From assembly GCF_037975245.1 (NCBI RefSeq), contig NC_092576.1, positions 26,425,611 through 26,489,610 of the forward strand: a stretch of DNA of 64,000 bases, written 5' to 3'. Positions within the stretch are counted from its first letter, which is position 1; each line of letters starts with the position of its first letter. Both the position numbers and the translations under genes were made by a program. A model generated the notes under the pieces. That model was not told the origin of the DNA, did not search any database, and was given only the letters and a program-made list of their open reading frames with translations. Shown piece by piece: positions 53,151 to 64,000 of the stretch. The DNA comes from Apostichopus japonicus (Eukaryota; Echinodermata; Holothuroidea; Aspidochirotida; Stichopodidae).

Positions 53151-56100
53151 GATGAGCAAATCCCTAACAGGAACTTTGACTTACCATGAACATTACAGTT
53201 CATGATTTATATTGATTACCTAAAAAAATGAAACCAAATCATGCCCAAAATCTTGGCAACAATGATATTACCTGTATCGTCATTAATGACATGTTTAATA
53301 ATGTGTAACATATAGAATATCACACTGTTGATAGTTCACTTCATACACTCTAAAAGCACAATTGTGTAATTATTTAACCAGGATTTAGATCACATTGCCC
53401 AACACATCTCCTGGTCATTTGGACCAGAGAAATGTTTGAAATTTGACTTTCATCTGCAGTTATGTTGACCTTTTTCAGGTAAAATTAAACAGTAAAAGAC
53501 AAATTTCAAAATAATTTTGTGATAAAAAATAACCAGGAAATGTGTTGATATATGACCAAAATCCTGGTTTATAGGTTGCTTCATAAGTAAGTGACATTAC
53601 CATTTGAAAGATATTTCTTTTATGCTTTTGGAGTGTAACAGTAAAAAAAAGTTGCCTTTCACCATGGACATCTATACCTTTAGCAAAACCAACATTAAAA
53701 AAGAGCAGGATACAAAGAAATCAATTTCAGGATTACAGTATTGGAGAAAAGAACTTTGCCACACATGACATTACTTTTGTAACTAGCAGATATGTAACTT
53801 GTAATAATTATTATGTACAAAAGTGCACTCTTCAATTATCTTTGTGTAACCTTTACATCTGAGGCTGATATAAAAAACAATCATAGGTGATCTTCATAAT
53901 AAAAGTAGTAAGTGATTTCATACAGTATAAGAGACTTTATAGGTTGCTTCATAAGTAAGTGACAAAATACCATGTCCCTTTTGTTTAGTGTGCCTTCCTT
54001 TATATTTCATGCGATGTTTTGCATTTATTTTATTACACCAGAGACTTGTATTTCCATATTTATTATGTTATACTTTTTTACCGAGGAAAGGGTGCTGTAT
54101 TCTGGTATTGTGAAGTATGGATGACATGATGAAGTTATTTAATTTGTTTTCTACATAGTGTTAAGTATTTGACTGTTCCTGCCTTATCCATCTGTTATCA
54201 TCATTGCTAGTGTGATCACTTGTTTAGTACAGCAGTACACATTTGATTTAATCATATTTTGAAAACTAAAACTACATCATTTGTAATGCATTCCATTTTC
54301 TTCCATTTTGATTCTTTGCCATTTCAAAAAGAGTCTATACAGTCACTTAAGGATAGTATATCAAAGGTATTGTATCAATAGTGAATACACACTTTTCAGG
54401 CTAGCTAAGTTCAAAACTTCTTTTCAGATTTGGCAAACTCTTTCCTCAGCAGCTTCCAGTGTCTTCCTGATATAAATTCAGTGTGTTTTTTTTGTAAGCT
54501 TTATAAATATATTTCAAAACTGATCTGGCTCACCTTTGTTATGTACCCCTAAGTGTGTGCCAACCTGCTCATATCTAAAATGGTAAAAAGTTACTTACAT
54601 GAACATGGCACTAGATATGTACGTTTGATTTTGATGGTAATTTCATAAGGATTATTGAATGTTGAGTAGGCAGGGCTGAATGTAAAATCTTTTAAAAGGT
54701 GATAATATTGCACCCAGGAGCCTAATTTTCTTCACACCTGCACTAATAGAGATGACTAAAGGTGCATTATGTCATGAAGTATAGGTAGACCCACTAATAA
54801 ACATGTTTTATTCCTTTGCTGAACGAATCTATGCAACCATGTGTGTACATGTGTGGGTGGTTCACACCTGCCCTTTAACAGCAAAACCTCACTATGGAGT
54901 AATTTAAATGAACCTTATTAATTGTATAGGTCATTTTCAGATCAACACTTTTGGTAACTTTGGACAATTCATAATTGGTAGGTTGGTTAGTCCTACCAGG
55001 TACATTATAATTACCTAATAATCATATTAGATCAAGGATGTCAATATCATATTCTAGATAAGTGGGGTCAACATGGGTCATTTAGTTAAAACTAAGATTG
55101 TTTTCACAATTGGTATGTATATTGGGTTAATGAATCCTATTAATCAACACTGGCCCAACTTAAAGCGAGTTAAAACCTGGACCGCAAAACCTCATCTACC
55201 TACCTATTAATCAACAAGACAGAGGTCATTTGCAAAGAGTGAAACCTATAACTTACCAATGCTAGCTCAGATTCATTTCAAATGTGTAATACAGGTTAGG
55301 ACAATTGAATAGATGTTCATCAGAAATGACAAGTTTTTTTTTCTTTTTTGGAGGGGGAGAGACTAGTTAAATAGAAAACACCCTGCAATATCAGTAAATG
55401 GGCAATGTTAGTTTGGATTCTTTACAGTTAATCTGAACATTGAGCCTGAGAGCTATAGGCTATGCACTATATTGGTATTTTAAGAGACCAAAGATCATTG
55501 TAGACCAGAAGAAATCAAACAATAAAGATTTTGCAATATAGAAATTTACTTTGTAAATTTAATCAACTCCAAACAGTCATGATGTATCCTTGTTTATGAT
55601 ACTTCCTTATCAAACAGTAAGGGATCTTATGCCATCTTCATTCAACCTTGTATTTTATCTTTGGTTTTGTTGTTTTCTTAGTATTTCACAGTTCTTTGCT
55701 AACGAAAACACTTGCTACTCTACCTGAGAAATAAAGACTTTTGGAAAACAACAATTCACTGTCAATTTATGCTTTGGTGTGGACCAGTAAATGACTTATG
55801 CCAACCATATACCAACTGAGAAACTTATGGAATGTAAATACTTGTCACGGGGAACCTCAGCAGCAAACCTCATTAAAAGTGGTGTGATCAATTTTGCAAT
55901 AATGCAATGCATCCAGAAATATTCAATTTATCAGCCTACTAAAAACCATGTTCAAAATTTAATTTGAATCTCATATCACATGTCACTCCATACTTCTCTT
56001 TTTGGGAATTTGTCAATTTGAGTAAGAAATTGTACATGAAGTAACAGTACATGCCATTCTCCTACCTTTATGTTTGTAGAGTTCATGTGTTTGGGCTACC

Positions 56101-56543
56101 TGTACTGCAATATTTGATCTGCAAAATATCAAACACTGAAATGTTTCCAACCAGGGATTCGAATCCTGTTCGTGTCCTACCAAAGACATTAAAAATAGAA
56201 CCTACTTCCATTGTACTTGGTGCTCGGCATAAGCAATCGAGTAGGGAAAACAAGCCAGTAAACGACAACTGGAAAAAAGGCTGTCGCTGCCTCAACTTAA
56301 ACCAATGAATTAGAAACTGGACTGTAAAACCTCATCCAAATCTAAATCGAACCAGCACTCAACAAATCAACCAACTGAAAACCACATTTCAAATGTATGC
56401 ATTCTTTGAAGTAGCCCAAACTTCCTCTTGCCCTTCTTGATGTGTGTGTGACACCCCCTTGTAGCAGCGATATCTTGGCACTCCCAACTTGGATTGTTTA
56501 CATAGTTGGAATGTAGGTTGGGCATATTGAGCAGATGATTCCT
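53151..56543. other. AT-rich non-coding region with short repeats
   Basis: No gene supported. The 30-mer starting ttataggttgcttcataagt occurs at about 53571 and 53939 in direct orientation, about 368 bp apart. Fragments of the ggtcatt/gtcaac repeat family appear around 54900-55250. Confidence 0.5.
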
Positions 56544-56551
56544 ATTGATTG

Positions 56552-56850
56552 CAGTAGCGTAGCTATGGGGGAGTTTCCCCAGGTGCCACCTCTAGGGGAC
56601 GGCAAATCGAAATCAGCAGGGGCAAAAAGCAAAAAAGAAATGTCTGCAGTTTCTCTTGCACCCCAAAATGCCTTTTGAAAAGGGCGAAAAGCAAAAAAAG
56701 GTTTTCAGTTTCTCCCGCACCAAAAATGTGGGTTTTTTGCCATAACGGGCGCAAATTTTCGAGCAAAACAATTAGAAGGGGCGCCAATATTAGAACGGGT
56801 GCCAATTTGGTTTCTTGCCCCGGGCGCCACAAACCCTCACTACGCTAAAG
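56552..56850. mobile_element. hAT-type MITE, 299 bp
   Basis: Ends are cagtagcgtag and, in reverse complement, ctttagcgtag, typical of hAT terminal repeats (CAG..GCGTAG). The 8-mer attgattg lies directly on both sides (56544-56551 and 56851-56858), an 8-bp target duplication as expected for hAT. The interior is rich in gggcaaaaagc and gggcgc strings and has no coding capacity. It is inserted in a unit of the 140-bp repeat family. Confidence 0.92.
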
Positions 56851-56879
56851 ATTGATTGTGTTTAAGGTCAAAAGAGGTC

Positions 56880-57270
56880 ATATAGTGAAACCCTTGTAAG
56901 AGTGATAACTTACCCGAAGTAGCTTGAATTGTTTTCATAGTTGGTATGTAGATTGGGCACATTGAGAACATGGTCCCTATTGATTATGTTAAGAGATGAA
57001 AGGTCAAAACCTTGTAACATCGATAACTTAGTCAAAATAACTTGGATTGTTTTCATAGTTGGTATGTACGTTCGGTATATTGACTAGATGGTTCCAATTG
57101 GTGTTGTTAGTGAAAACTGTAATGCCCATAGCTTCATAATGTCTGCTTGAATTGATTCTATACATGATGTAAGGGTTGGGCCTTTTGAGTAGATGGACTA
57201 TACTGATTGTATTGGGTATCAAGAAGGGTTAAATAGTGAAAACCTTGTAGGCCTAATGGCCATAACCTTG
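56880..57270 (+). repeat. Second array of the ~140-bp repeat family
   Basis: Units share tggattgttttcatagttgg, tatgta.gtt.ggcatattga, agatggt.cctattgat and agtgaaaaccttgta with 48870-49290. The hAT MITE at 56552 interrupts the start of this array. Confidence 0.7.
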
Positions 57271-57619
57271 TAATGTGAACTTCATAACAGAATTTCATTG
57301 TTGTGAACTAATTGAAATATCCCTTTGCATTGCAAGTAAATTTATCCCAAGAGTTTTGTCAGAGTTGATCAAGTTGTACTCTGTGAGTGGTTCATGAAAT
57401 ATTTGCCAAAAAAAACTTGGCAAGGGAACACGACGCATCTTTGCATTTTTGGTATTGGCTTGCTATCAGAAAACCTACTTTCATTCTTGTCCAATAAATT
57501 TAAGCCAGCAAAAATTACAAGTTAAAATTCATTTAAATGTATCTTCACTGTGCACTACAATAACATGTATTTGCATGCAAATTCAGTTGTTCTAGTTGTT
57601 ACTGTATTCATGTTGAAAT

Positions 57620-57830
57620 GTTATTGGTATTTCATAGATTGAGTATAAGTTTCCCCCGAGATATGATAGATTTTAATTAAGCCATTTTTGTTCATATGTA
57701 TTATTATTATTGTATAATTTTGTAAGAGTTATTTTGAGGAGTTTTGCAATACATTGTCAGCCGTTGTTTGAACGCAAGAAAACTCTTGTAAGGTCATTTA
57801 TAACTTGTGAGTTCGAAGCCAAGGACCCTA
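57620..57830 (+). repeat. Dispersed repeat related to 4125-4330
   Basis: Shared strings include gtttcccccgag, ttttaattaagcc, ttcatatgtattat, attgtcagccgttgtttgaa and taacttgtgagttcgaa, in the same order and orientation as the end of the 3376-4340 repeat. Likely the 3' part of the same element. Confidence 0.65.
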
Positions 57831-59068
57831 AATCCGGTAATTTCCCCCGCCATCCGCGGTTCGCTTCAGTAGTCACATATAATAAACATACACTTCAGGA
57901 GAAGTGGGTTTCACTGCTAAGATAATTAACTTGATTAACTAAGATACACATGCTGTGCAATACAACCTAGTATTATGTAAAAAAATCTTGCCACAAGTGT
58001 ACAAAATTATTAACATATTTCATATAAATAAACAGGTTTTTTTACATGACTTTCACAAAATTAGAATTTTGAATGGATTAATCTGTTGCGAGAAAATTGA
58101 AATACTAACAGAATGTCTGCGACCTTCACAAAGAAAAAAGTTTTAGCTACTTCTGTAAATTTTTAACCAAAGATTATATTTTTGAAGCCAGATTAGTCAT
58201 TATGAAGTCATTATAACGTAGCAGCCGTATGTAGATCGGAGATGTATTAATACATATGTGCAGAGTTTTAGGGTAACATCAATGCTCAAAGGATATCAAA
58301 GCAAGGCGACTTGACGATGCTCTTCAAACAGTTGAGAATAATTGCATATAAACATTAACCAAGCAAATACACCCGGAGTGACAAAGTGAACAGTTGTGAC
58401 ATCACCAAATAGTTTCCCATGAATGATTAAATAAAGGGATTATTTCGAGACTATCATCCTTGGTTCATTTCCTGGTGGCTCTGCCAGCAAGTGCCTCATG
58501 ACTGCTTAATCAAATGGCTATAAAATCTGTTAATTGTTTTAAAGTGCTATGGACAGGTAGGACCAAAAAATTCAATCAAATCGGTTCAAATTAATCATTT
58601 CACAAGAAATTGCATATCTTATACATAAATTTGATGACGTGCTGGTTTAAAACAAATTTATTTTCATGTAAATTCTTTGTTTTTGAATTGTGTAGCGGTA
58701 CAGTAGGTTTTTGAAAGGGTACAGCAACTAATGATGAAAAGGTTTTGAGTCTATACCCCCTATAAAATTGCAGCAGGATTATTCGTTCAAATGCTTTTCA
58801 GAGAGTAAGATTTCAGAGAAAATTGTAATTATTAGAATAATAAAAGGATTTTGAGAAGTCACACCGGTCATACGTCAAAAATTGAGCATAATTTTTTTTT
58901 CATGAAACTATGTTATGCCATAACTCAAAAAGCTATTTTCAAAAATTCAAAAACTAACCTGCTAAAATTTTAAAATTTGATGAATGTAAAAATTGTCCAC
59001 AGCACTACCATAACTACCAAAATCGAAAGCAAGTCAAATATCATTTTAGGACCAGTTCAAGTTCGTAT
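57831..59068. other. Non-coding stretch
   Basis: No gene supported; AT-rich 3' flank of the minus-strand gene that follows. Confidence 0.4.
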
Positions 59069-61058
59069 TTAATCATCAAGATTAGGATACTGAAACCTAA
59101 CATATTGAGCTGCAGGAAAGGCTACTCTTATCTTTTTAACAGCACACGCAGGTAAGGCCACTCTCACATGTCTTCCAAGAACACCCAAACACCATTTCAC
59201 AAATTGCCGGTAGGCAGCATATCTATAACGTCTACGATAAAAGACAAAAAATTGATGTAAACATAAGAAGATAATGGATTTCATGAATACCCATAAGGAT
59301 GGATCCTAAGGCTCAACTTACAGGGGTCAACATATGATGGATGTGTTGGTCAGTTTCAAATATGATTGTCACCTGCTTATTCTGCTCATTTTTATTGTTA
59401 AAAGGTGCTTATTTGGTCACATTTTGAACTGAAGCCAGAACAATCAATTGTCTGGAGACATTTCTTTGTATTCTATAAAATAAAGCAGATATAAGAAATT
59501 TTCATCTAAATATGATACTAAACAAAAACCCCAAAAAATCCAATCTCAAATTATCCTTACATAAAGTCTTTATAATGTAGCTGCAATTGTAGTCTGCATG
59601 TTTCTTTTATGATTGTTTTCCCGATCTTTTTCACATAAAGCTTTAAAAACAGTCCAGTATTTCACAACTGTTTTCAATGATCATTACTCCTGCTTTCACT
59701 GACATTAAAAAGGACAAATCCATACTTCAAAATACACCGCATCCATAGAAAATTGGAAGCAGATTATATCAACAACAACAAAATAATCTTTGGAAGTATA
59801 GCATTTAGGATCTAGATCTATAAGGATCCATGAACAATTGGAAACAGATTATGAAGAAAAACATGCGATTTTTTTTCACATTTTTGGTTTGTTTGTCGTT
59901 ATAGACCAAAATTCTTGTTGGTGCTTTTTGTTGACCTTAAACTTATACTCACTCGTGAATATCATTATTAGCTCCAGCTCCATGTTGTTGTTGGTACTGA
60001 AATGTGGCCACTCTCACATGAACATTTAGACACACTGGTTCAATCCTAGGATGATCTGTGATACACCCGACAGGTTGTGGTAGCTCATCCACCCTTTGCA
60101 TCACCTCGTCCATCTCCTTGCAACAATCACACCCAACAGCTGTCGGCATGATTTCGCAACCATTACAAGTACACCTGAAATATCAGGGGCAGAAAATTCC
60201 TGAGTTTACAAGTTGCAACTTATCGAACCTATCGACTACCGGCCGTTCTGGAAAACATGTACAGTTTGTTATGGTCAAGTTCTGATGCTCAGCCAATTTG
60301 ACAAAACTTGGCATATTTTTCTCTCAGATTTATACAAGGAGTACATGATAGGGATGTGAATAAAACTGGCGTAAACAAACTAGGCTTTGAAAAATTCTGG
60401 TGTATATCTTTAGCATGGAGAAAAAAAATTTCCACTCAGGGCTTCCCATGAGGTAACTTTTGGAACCCATAACTAGGTTCTGAAAGGGCTATTCTCCTGG
60501 ATTTTTTCAACTGACCCTTAACCATTTTTGGAGGACCCATTTGTGAGATGTTTCAGTCACGCTATGACCAATTCACTCGTCTTGACAGTGACAGTAGCCT
60601 AGACTCTGGCCTAGCTAGGCTAACGTTAGTTCGTAACATTTGGCCTGCTGTAGTCAGGTAGTGTAGGCCTACAGACTACTCCACACCGTGTACAGTAAAA
60701 CATCATGAAAATGTTACTTGAACATAATAACAACGTCAATTACGAGTAAAAAACTAAATACTAATATAGAAGACCGTTAACGTTTAATATCTGGGGCCTA
60801 AATTTATGGAATGTTCAAGTAAAGATATAAGTTCACCATTGCAATCCCTGCAAGCGTTCATTGCGTTCATCCTGGTTTTCCACTTCATTTTCCGCTTCGT
60901 TTTCGTCGGCAAGCGGCTCGAACTGGTTAGGAATAATATCTCCAGCATTTTCATCTTCGTTGATTTCGTGGTCTTGCAAATCATTTATCATAACTGGAGG
61001 TAGAATATGACAAATGAACATCCAAAGAGCCGGAGGAACTCTCACTGTCAGAAGCCAT
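59069..61058 (-). CDS. P2X7-intracellular-domain-like protein, three exons
   Basis: Exons 61058-60837, 60174-59953 and 59231-59069 join in phase with good splice sites (donors GTGAAC and GTGAGT; acceptors atttcag and atcgtag). Exon 1 begins MASDSESSSGSLDV, but a one-base shift near 60985 is needed to reach the acidic INDLQDHEINEDE..PNQFEPLADENE segment; alternatively translation starts at an in-frame ATG there. Exon 2 gives CTCNGCEIMPTAVGCDCCKE and CITDHPRIEPVCLN. Exon 3 gives RYRYAAYRQFVKWCLG, then VRVALPACAVKKIRVAFP. The Cys pattern, CIT.HP.F..VCLN, YR..AYR.F..W and LP.C...+IR..FP match the cytosolic ballast domain of P2X7 receptors, found alone in many invertebrate proteins. No channel domain is present. 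Function is unknown. In the ballast domain the cysteines bind zinc. Confidence 0.8.
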
Positions 61059-62727
61059 TTCGTGCAGCCTAAGTACTGGCATCTCCTCATAACAAATGAC
61101 GTCATCCCCCTTTAAACAAAGGGATCGAAGGGGGTACAGATCATAACATATTACTACTCCCCCCCCCCACTTGTCGATTCTGCCACAGTCGGGGTCTACA
61201 CACTACTGATGATTACAATGGCACCAATGCAGACTCGTAGCCAGGATTAAGCAGCAGGTCACTGGGACCAAGCTTGGCGCGTTCAGAGGGGGCAAGCAAA
61301 TAAACCCTTCATGTGGATCCAATTTTTCCTACTGACCGAGGGGGGGGGGTGGTCGGAGGGGGATGGCCATCGAATGACTCCCCGGCTCTGGGTCTGATCG
61401 ATTGTCATATGATAGGGAGGGGGACTGGTTTGACCATCGATTTTAATTCGGTATTTTTTGTAGAGGTGATTGACAGTACAAATGTATGCTTGTTACAATT
61501 GTTTATATATCACAGATTTATGGAAATTCGCAGCAAATGCCCAAGAGTAGATTATGCCCAGTTCAACAAGGGGGAACAGCTGTGAAGGTCACATAAATTT
61601 ACATACACATTCCTATCTGATGCCAAATTTCTCATTTTATCCTGTGTGTTCTTTATAATTCATATCATCTTTGTAATTCATGGCATATACTTTGATTTGG
61701 TGGTCAGGTATCATTACATGTTTATGTTTGTTTACCCAAATAACCCATGCTGAGTGATTACCCTAAATATGTGGAGATTCCCAGTCAATAACATGGTACT
61801 GTATGGAGTTCTCATACAAGGGCATCGTTCTGTAAACCTAGGCAATGTGATTACTGCAGTTGCCAACCTCCGGAAAAGTTTTCTAGCTTATGTGCATAAA
61901 GTGTGTTGAGCCCCAATAATGGTTTTGGTTTAGAGCAAACTGAAACAAGTGGTTTCGGCTCTACGAAAATGTTCTGGTGGTAGAGCTATTAAGAAATTAA
62001 AGATCACTGGCTTAGTACATAATATATTTTCAAAACAGTGGAAACTGGTTTCATTAATATGACTCCAGAAAAAGAGAATACTGCCAAAGACTTAAAAGTG
62101 GTAGGCTATGTGGGGTCAGTGCTGTAGCACAAGTATCTGGCATTGTGGTTAGTCCAGCGCATGCACGGCGGCAGTCAATCAAGGAAGTTAACATTTGTGA
62201 AGAAAGTCTCTCTAACATGAAGGACGAGTTTTTCACTCCCCTTTGTTTAAAAAATAAAGACTAGATACGGAAAAGTTAAGGAACTAGATGTGGAAATCTG
62301 TGTGAGAATACTTATTAGAGAAAATACAGTTGTTCTCGATATCCTTTATGTTAGAGTCACAAATAATGTACCCAGGAGAGCTTACCACAAGCTTGCACAA
62401 ACGATGAAAGATCGAGTTGCCCAAAGAACACAAAATTGCAAACCGAAAAGGCAATAAAGGTGGCAAATTCAAACGTCATGGAACTAGATTTGGTAAGCGA
62501 ATGCATGTGATGAACTTTATATATACCAGTACTAAGGGTACTAAGGGTCTCAATTCAACATTTTGTTGCCTTTGGTTCAAGTCCTCCAGTAAAGAACGTT
62601 TGGGATATGGATAGGTCAATGATGGATATCAGTATAGGTGCTAGAACAGTAAGAGAATTTGTTGACTGTACCAACAAAAGCTGAAGAAAGACGGATAGAA
62701 TTGTTTTTCTCCACCGTTGTAAGGGTA
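61059..62727. other. Non-coding stretch
   Basis: No gene supported. Poly-C near 61158 and poly-G near 61341 are present. The minus-strand gene's promoter should lie just above 61058. Confidence 0.4.
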
Positions 62728-62996
62728 CTTTTTACGTGACGGCCAAATGGCACTTCAAACCAGCCTACTCTGACAAAGAAACCTGAAAGCCAAGCGAGCC
62801 CCCAAAACCACCAAATGAAACATTGAACAAACTACAAAGGACGACCAGCACGCAGCGAAAAGAAATGCCCCTCCCCAGCAAACCAGCGTCCGAAAAAGGC
62901 ACCCCACAATTAAACGGGGGGAAATCGCCTTCAACCCGAAAGCAAATGTCACATTTCACCGCCTCCAGGACTTCCTGTCAACTCGCAAATTTTCCC
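62728..62996 (-). mobile_element. Retrotransposon 3' end C (copy 1 family), hairpin deleted
   Basis: On the minus strand it follows copy 1 from about 10219 (aaatttgc.agttg.cagg) to the tail cacgtaaaaag. The ~25 bases that hold the CCCGC-ATG-GCGGG hairpin in copy 1 are missing, so ggccgt joins directly to cacgtaaaaag. Confidence 0.88.
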
Positions 62997-63026
62997 AGAA
63001 AAACTGTATAACATGCAGTGAATGAG

Positions 63027-63415
63027 CGTTTTACATGCAAAGAAAACGGAAACAGACAAAGGTCAACAAAACCAAAATCCACCCCAGTCTGTAAAACAAC
63101 CAAAAACCAAACTGAAAACCATAAACACAATTCTCTCACTACATAGCGTTTAACGTGACGTGAAAAGGACACGGACCCAAAGGCCAACAAAAGCAAAACC
63201 CCCTCAAAAAAAAACCGGCCCCAAAAAGCCAACTCCAAACCACAAAGAGAAAGAAATCCAACCCATACTATGTAACGACCACACATCCCCCACAACCAAG
63301 AACTAACTGACTCCAAATTTCATCCGGGGAACGCCGTCCCGATAGTAGACGACACGCTACAACACAGTGTGTGGTGAACGAAAAGTGGAGAGCAGCCGAA
63401 AACACGTCCGCACTC
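63027..63415 (-). mobile_element. Internally deleted mini-element (copy 2 family)
   Basis: On the minus strand the first ~45 bases (gagtgcggacgtgttttcgg, then ctctccacttttcg) are the 5' end of copy 2. After a short junction the sequence jumps to gtcgtctactatcgggacgg, the last codons of ORF2, and continues through the 3' UTR to a variant tail gcatgtaaaacgc. The total is ~390 bp. Both ends are kept and almost all coding sequence is gone, the layout of a LINE-derived non-autonomous element. Confidence 0.85.
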
Positions 63416-63454
63416 AACGAAAGCAAACTACAAACAATGAATGTTGTTTTGTGT

Positions 63455-63560
63455 GCTTTTTACGTGCAAAGAAAACGGACCAAAGGTCAAGAAAACCAAA
63501 AGAAATCCCAGTGTGTTTAAGAACCACCAAAAAGCCAACTGAAATCCCACAAACAGAAAC
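63455..63560 (-). mobile_element. Retrotransposon 3' end A (copy 2 family)
   Basis: On the minus strand: a cagttggctttttgg segment, then cttgacctttggtccg and ttgcacgtaaaaagc, the terminal ~105 bases of the copy 2 3' UTR with the GACC-TTT-GGTC hairpin. It directly precedes the mini-element in the same orientation. Confidence 0.85.
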
Positions 63561-64000
63561 GTTGTTTAATTTCTGTGAATATATATGTATCACAAAGACC
63601 AAATCAAGACACACAGGAAGCTGCTGTGCAAAAACCTACCGAAAATAGCATCAGATCAGTTGCTAACCAGGCAGAAGAAGTTGAAGGTACGCATAACCTT
63701 AATGAATTACTTTTAGAGAAGTGGGTGGAAGATCAACCAATTCGTTGAGTATCAGTCCTACTAAATCTTAGCACATACATGTATGGGTGCACTTGAACTG
63801 TATGCTGAAATGTATCACCGAATCACCTGTCGGTTCCTCGCTATTAACAAAACCAGAATAAATTACTCAAACCTAGTTTGTGTGGTAGTAGATAATATGG
63901 GGTTTATATATTCAGTGCAACAGGGCAAAAGGGTGGGAAGAGGTCATTCAAAGACACCATCCTTTGCAGTGTAATTTTGAGTAGGTCACATATTTTTGAT
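63561..64000. other. Window edge, no gene recognised
   Basis: An open stretch with a possible gtacgc donor at 63687-63692 exists but no domain is recognised. Confidence 0.35.

Noticed and set aside
1..64000. CRISPR array, prokaryotic operon, tRNA or rRNA genes
   Set aside because: Spaced repeats here are degenerate minisatellites without spacers of constant size, and introns, LINEs and DNA transposons show a eukaryotic genome. No cloverleaf or rRNA core motif was noticed, though a tRNA scan was not run.

Overview
The window is invertebrate animal DNA, most likely from a marine deuterostome such as an echinoderm. The reasons are AT-rich intergenic sequence, GT-AG introns with GTAAGT donors, and a mix of metazoan mobile-element families: non-LTR retrotransposons of Tx1/L1 type, a Helentron, an EnSpm/CACTA element, a PIF/Harbinger remnant and MITEs. 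There is also a P2X7-C-terminus-like gene, and the palindrome TAGGCCTA recurs far more often than expected. The taxon is inference. I see no rRNA, tRNA or CRISPR. Most of the window is layered transposon sequence; host-like coding sequence is sparse. || Layout. 1-5.6 kb: non-coding with diverged dispersed repeats. 5.6-10.55 kb: a complete non-LTR retrotransposon (copy 1) with an intact 1132-residue endonuclease/reverse transcriptase ORF and a 15-17 bp target-site duplication. 10.84-12.13 kb: a 5'-truncated relative with its own target-site duplication, then a broken PIF/Harbinger transposase. 14.6-16.8 kb: another retrotransposon fragment, split by a 1358-bp DNA transposon with ~32-bp inverted repeats, a perfect 9-bp target-site duplication and an unrecognised ORF. 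17-19.9 kb: a decayed gene resembling DUF6589 proteins. || 20.2-31.2 kb looks like one large decayed EnSpm/CACTA-type element. Its two ends carry the same subterminal repeat family in inverted orientation. Between them lie two divergent multi-exon genes: a BEN-domain protein on the minus strand and a Tnp2-like transposase on the plus strand. This two-gene architecture is the most interesting reading of the window. || 31.2-34.8 kb: a CR1-like RT tail, a dispersed repeat also found at 3.4 kb, an NRF1-type perfect palindrome, and a CCAAT-rich minisatellite. 34.9-48.7 kb: a decayed Helentron with a C76-like cysteine peptidase, a DUF6570/Rep HUH region, a helicase and a fused AP-like endonuclease. 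A retrotransposon tail is inserted at its Rep tyrosine motif. A second complete retrotransposon (copy 2, 40.2-45.3 kb, intact 1144-residue ORF2) lies inside repeat DNA that also splits it. || 48.8-57.3 kb: tandem and dispersed repeats, some carrying perfect AGGTCAAAGGTCA (DR1) motifs, a ~300-bp satellite, an RPA-like OB-fold exon and a hAT MITE. 59.07-61.06 kb: a three-exon minus-strand gene of the P2X7-intracellular-domain-like family. 62.7-63.6 kb: a head-to-tail cluster of three retrotransposon 3' ends, one of them an internally deleted mini-element. || The two complete retrotransposons have every catalytic motif of ORF2, but ORF1 is interrupted once in each at nearly the same place. The DNA transposons all look dead. 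All calls come from reading motifs and splice signals; no database or alignment was run.
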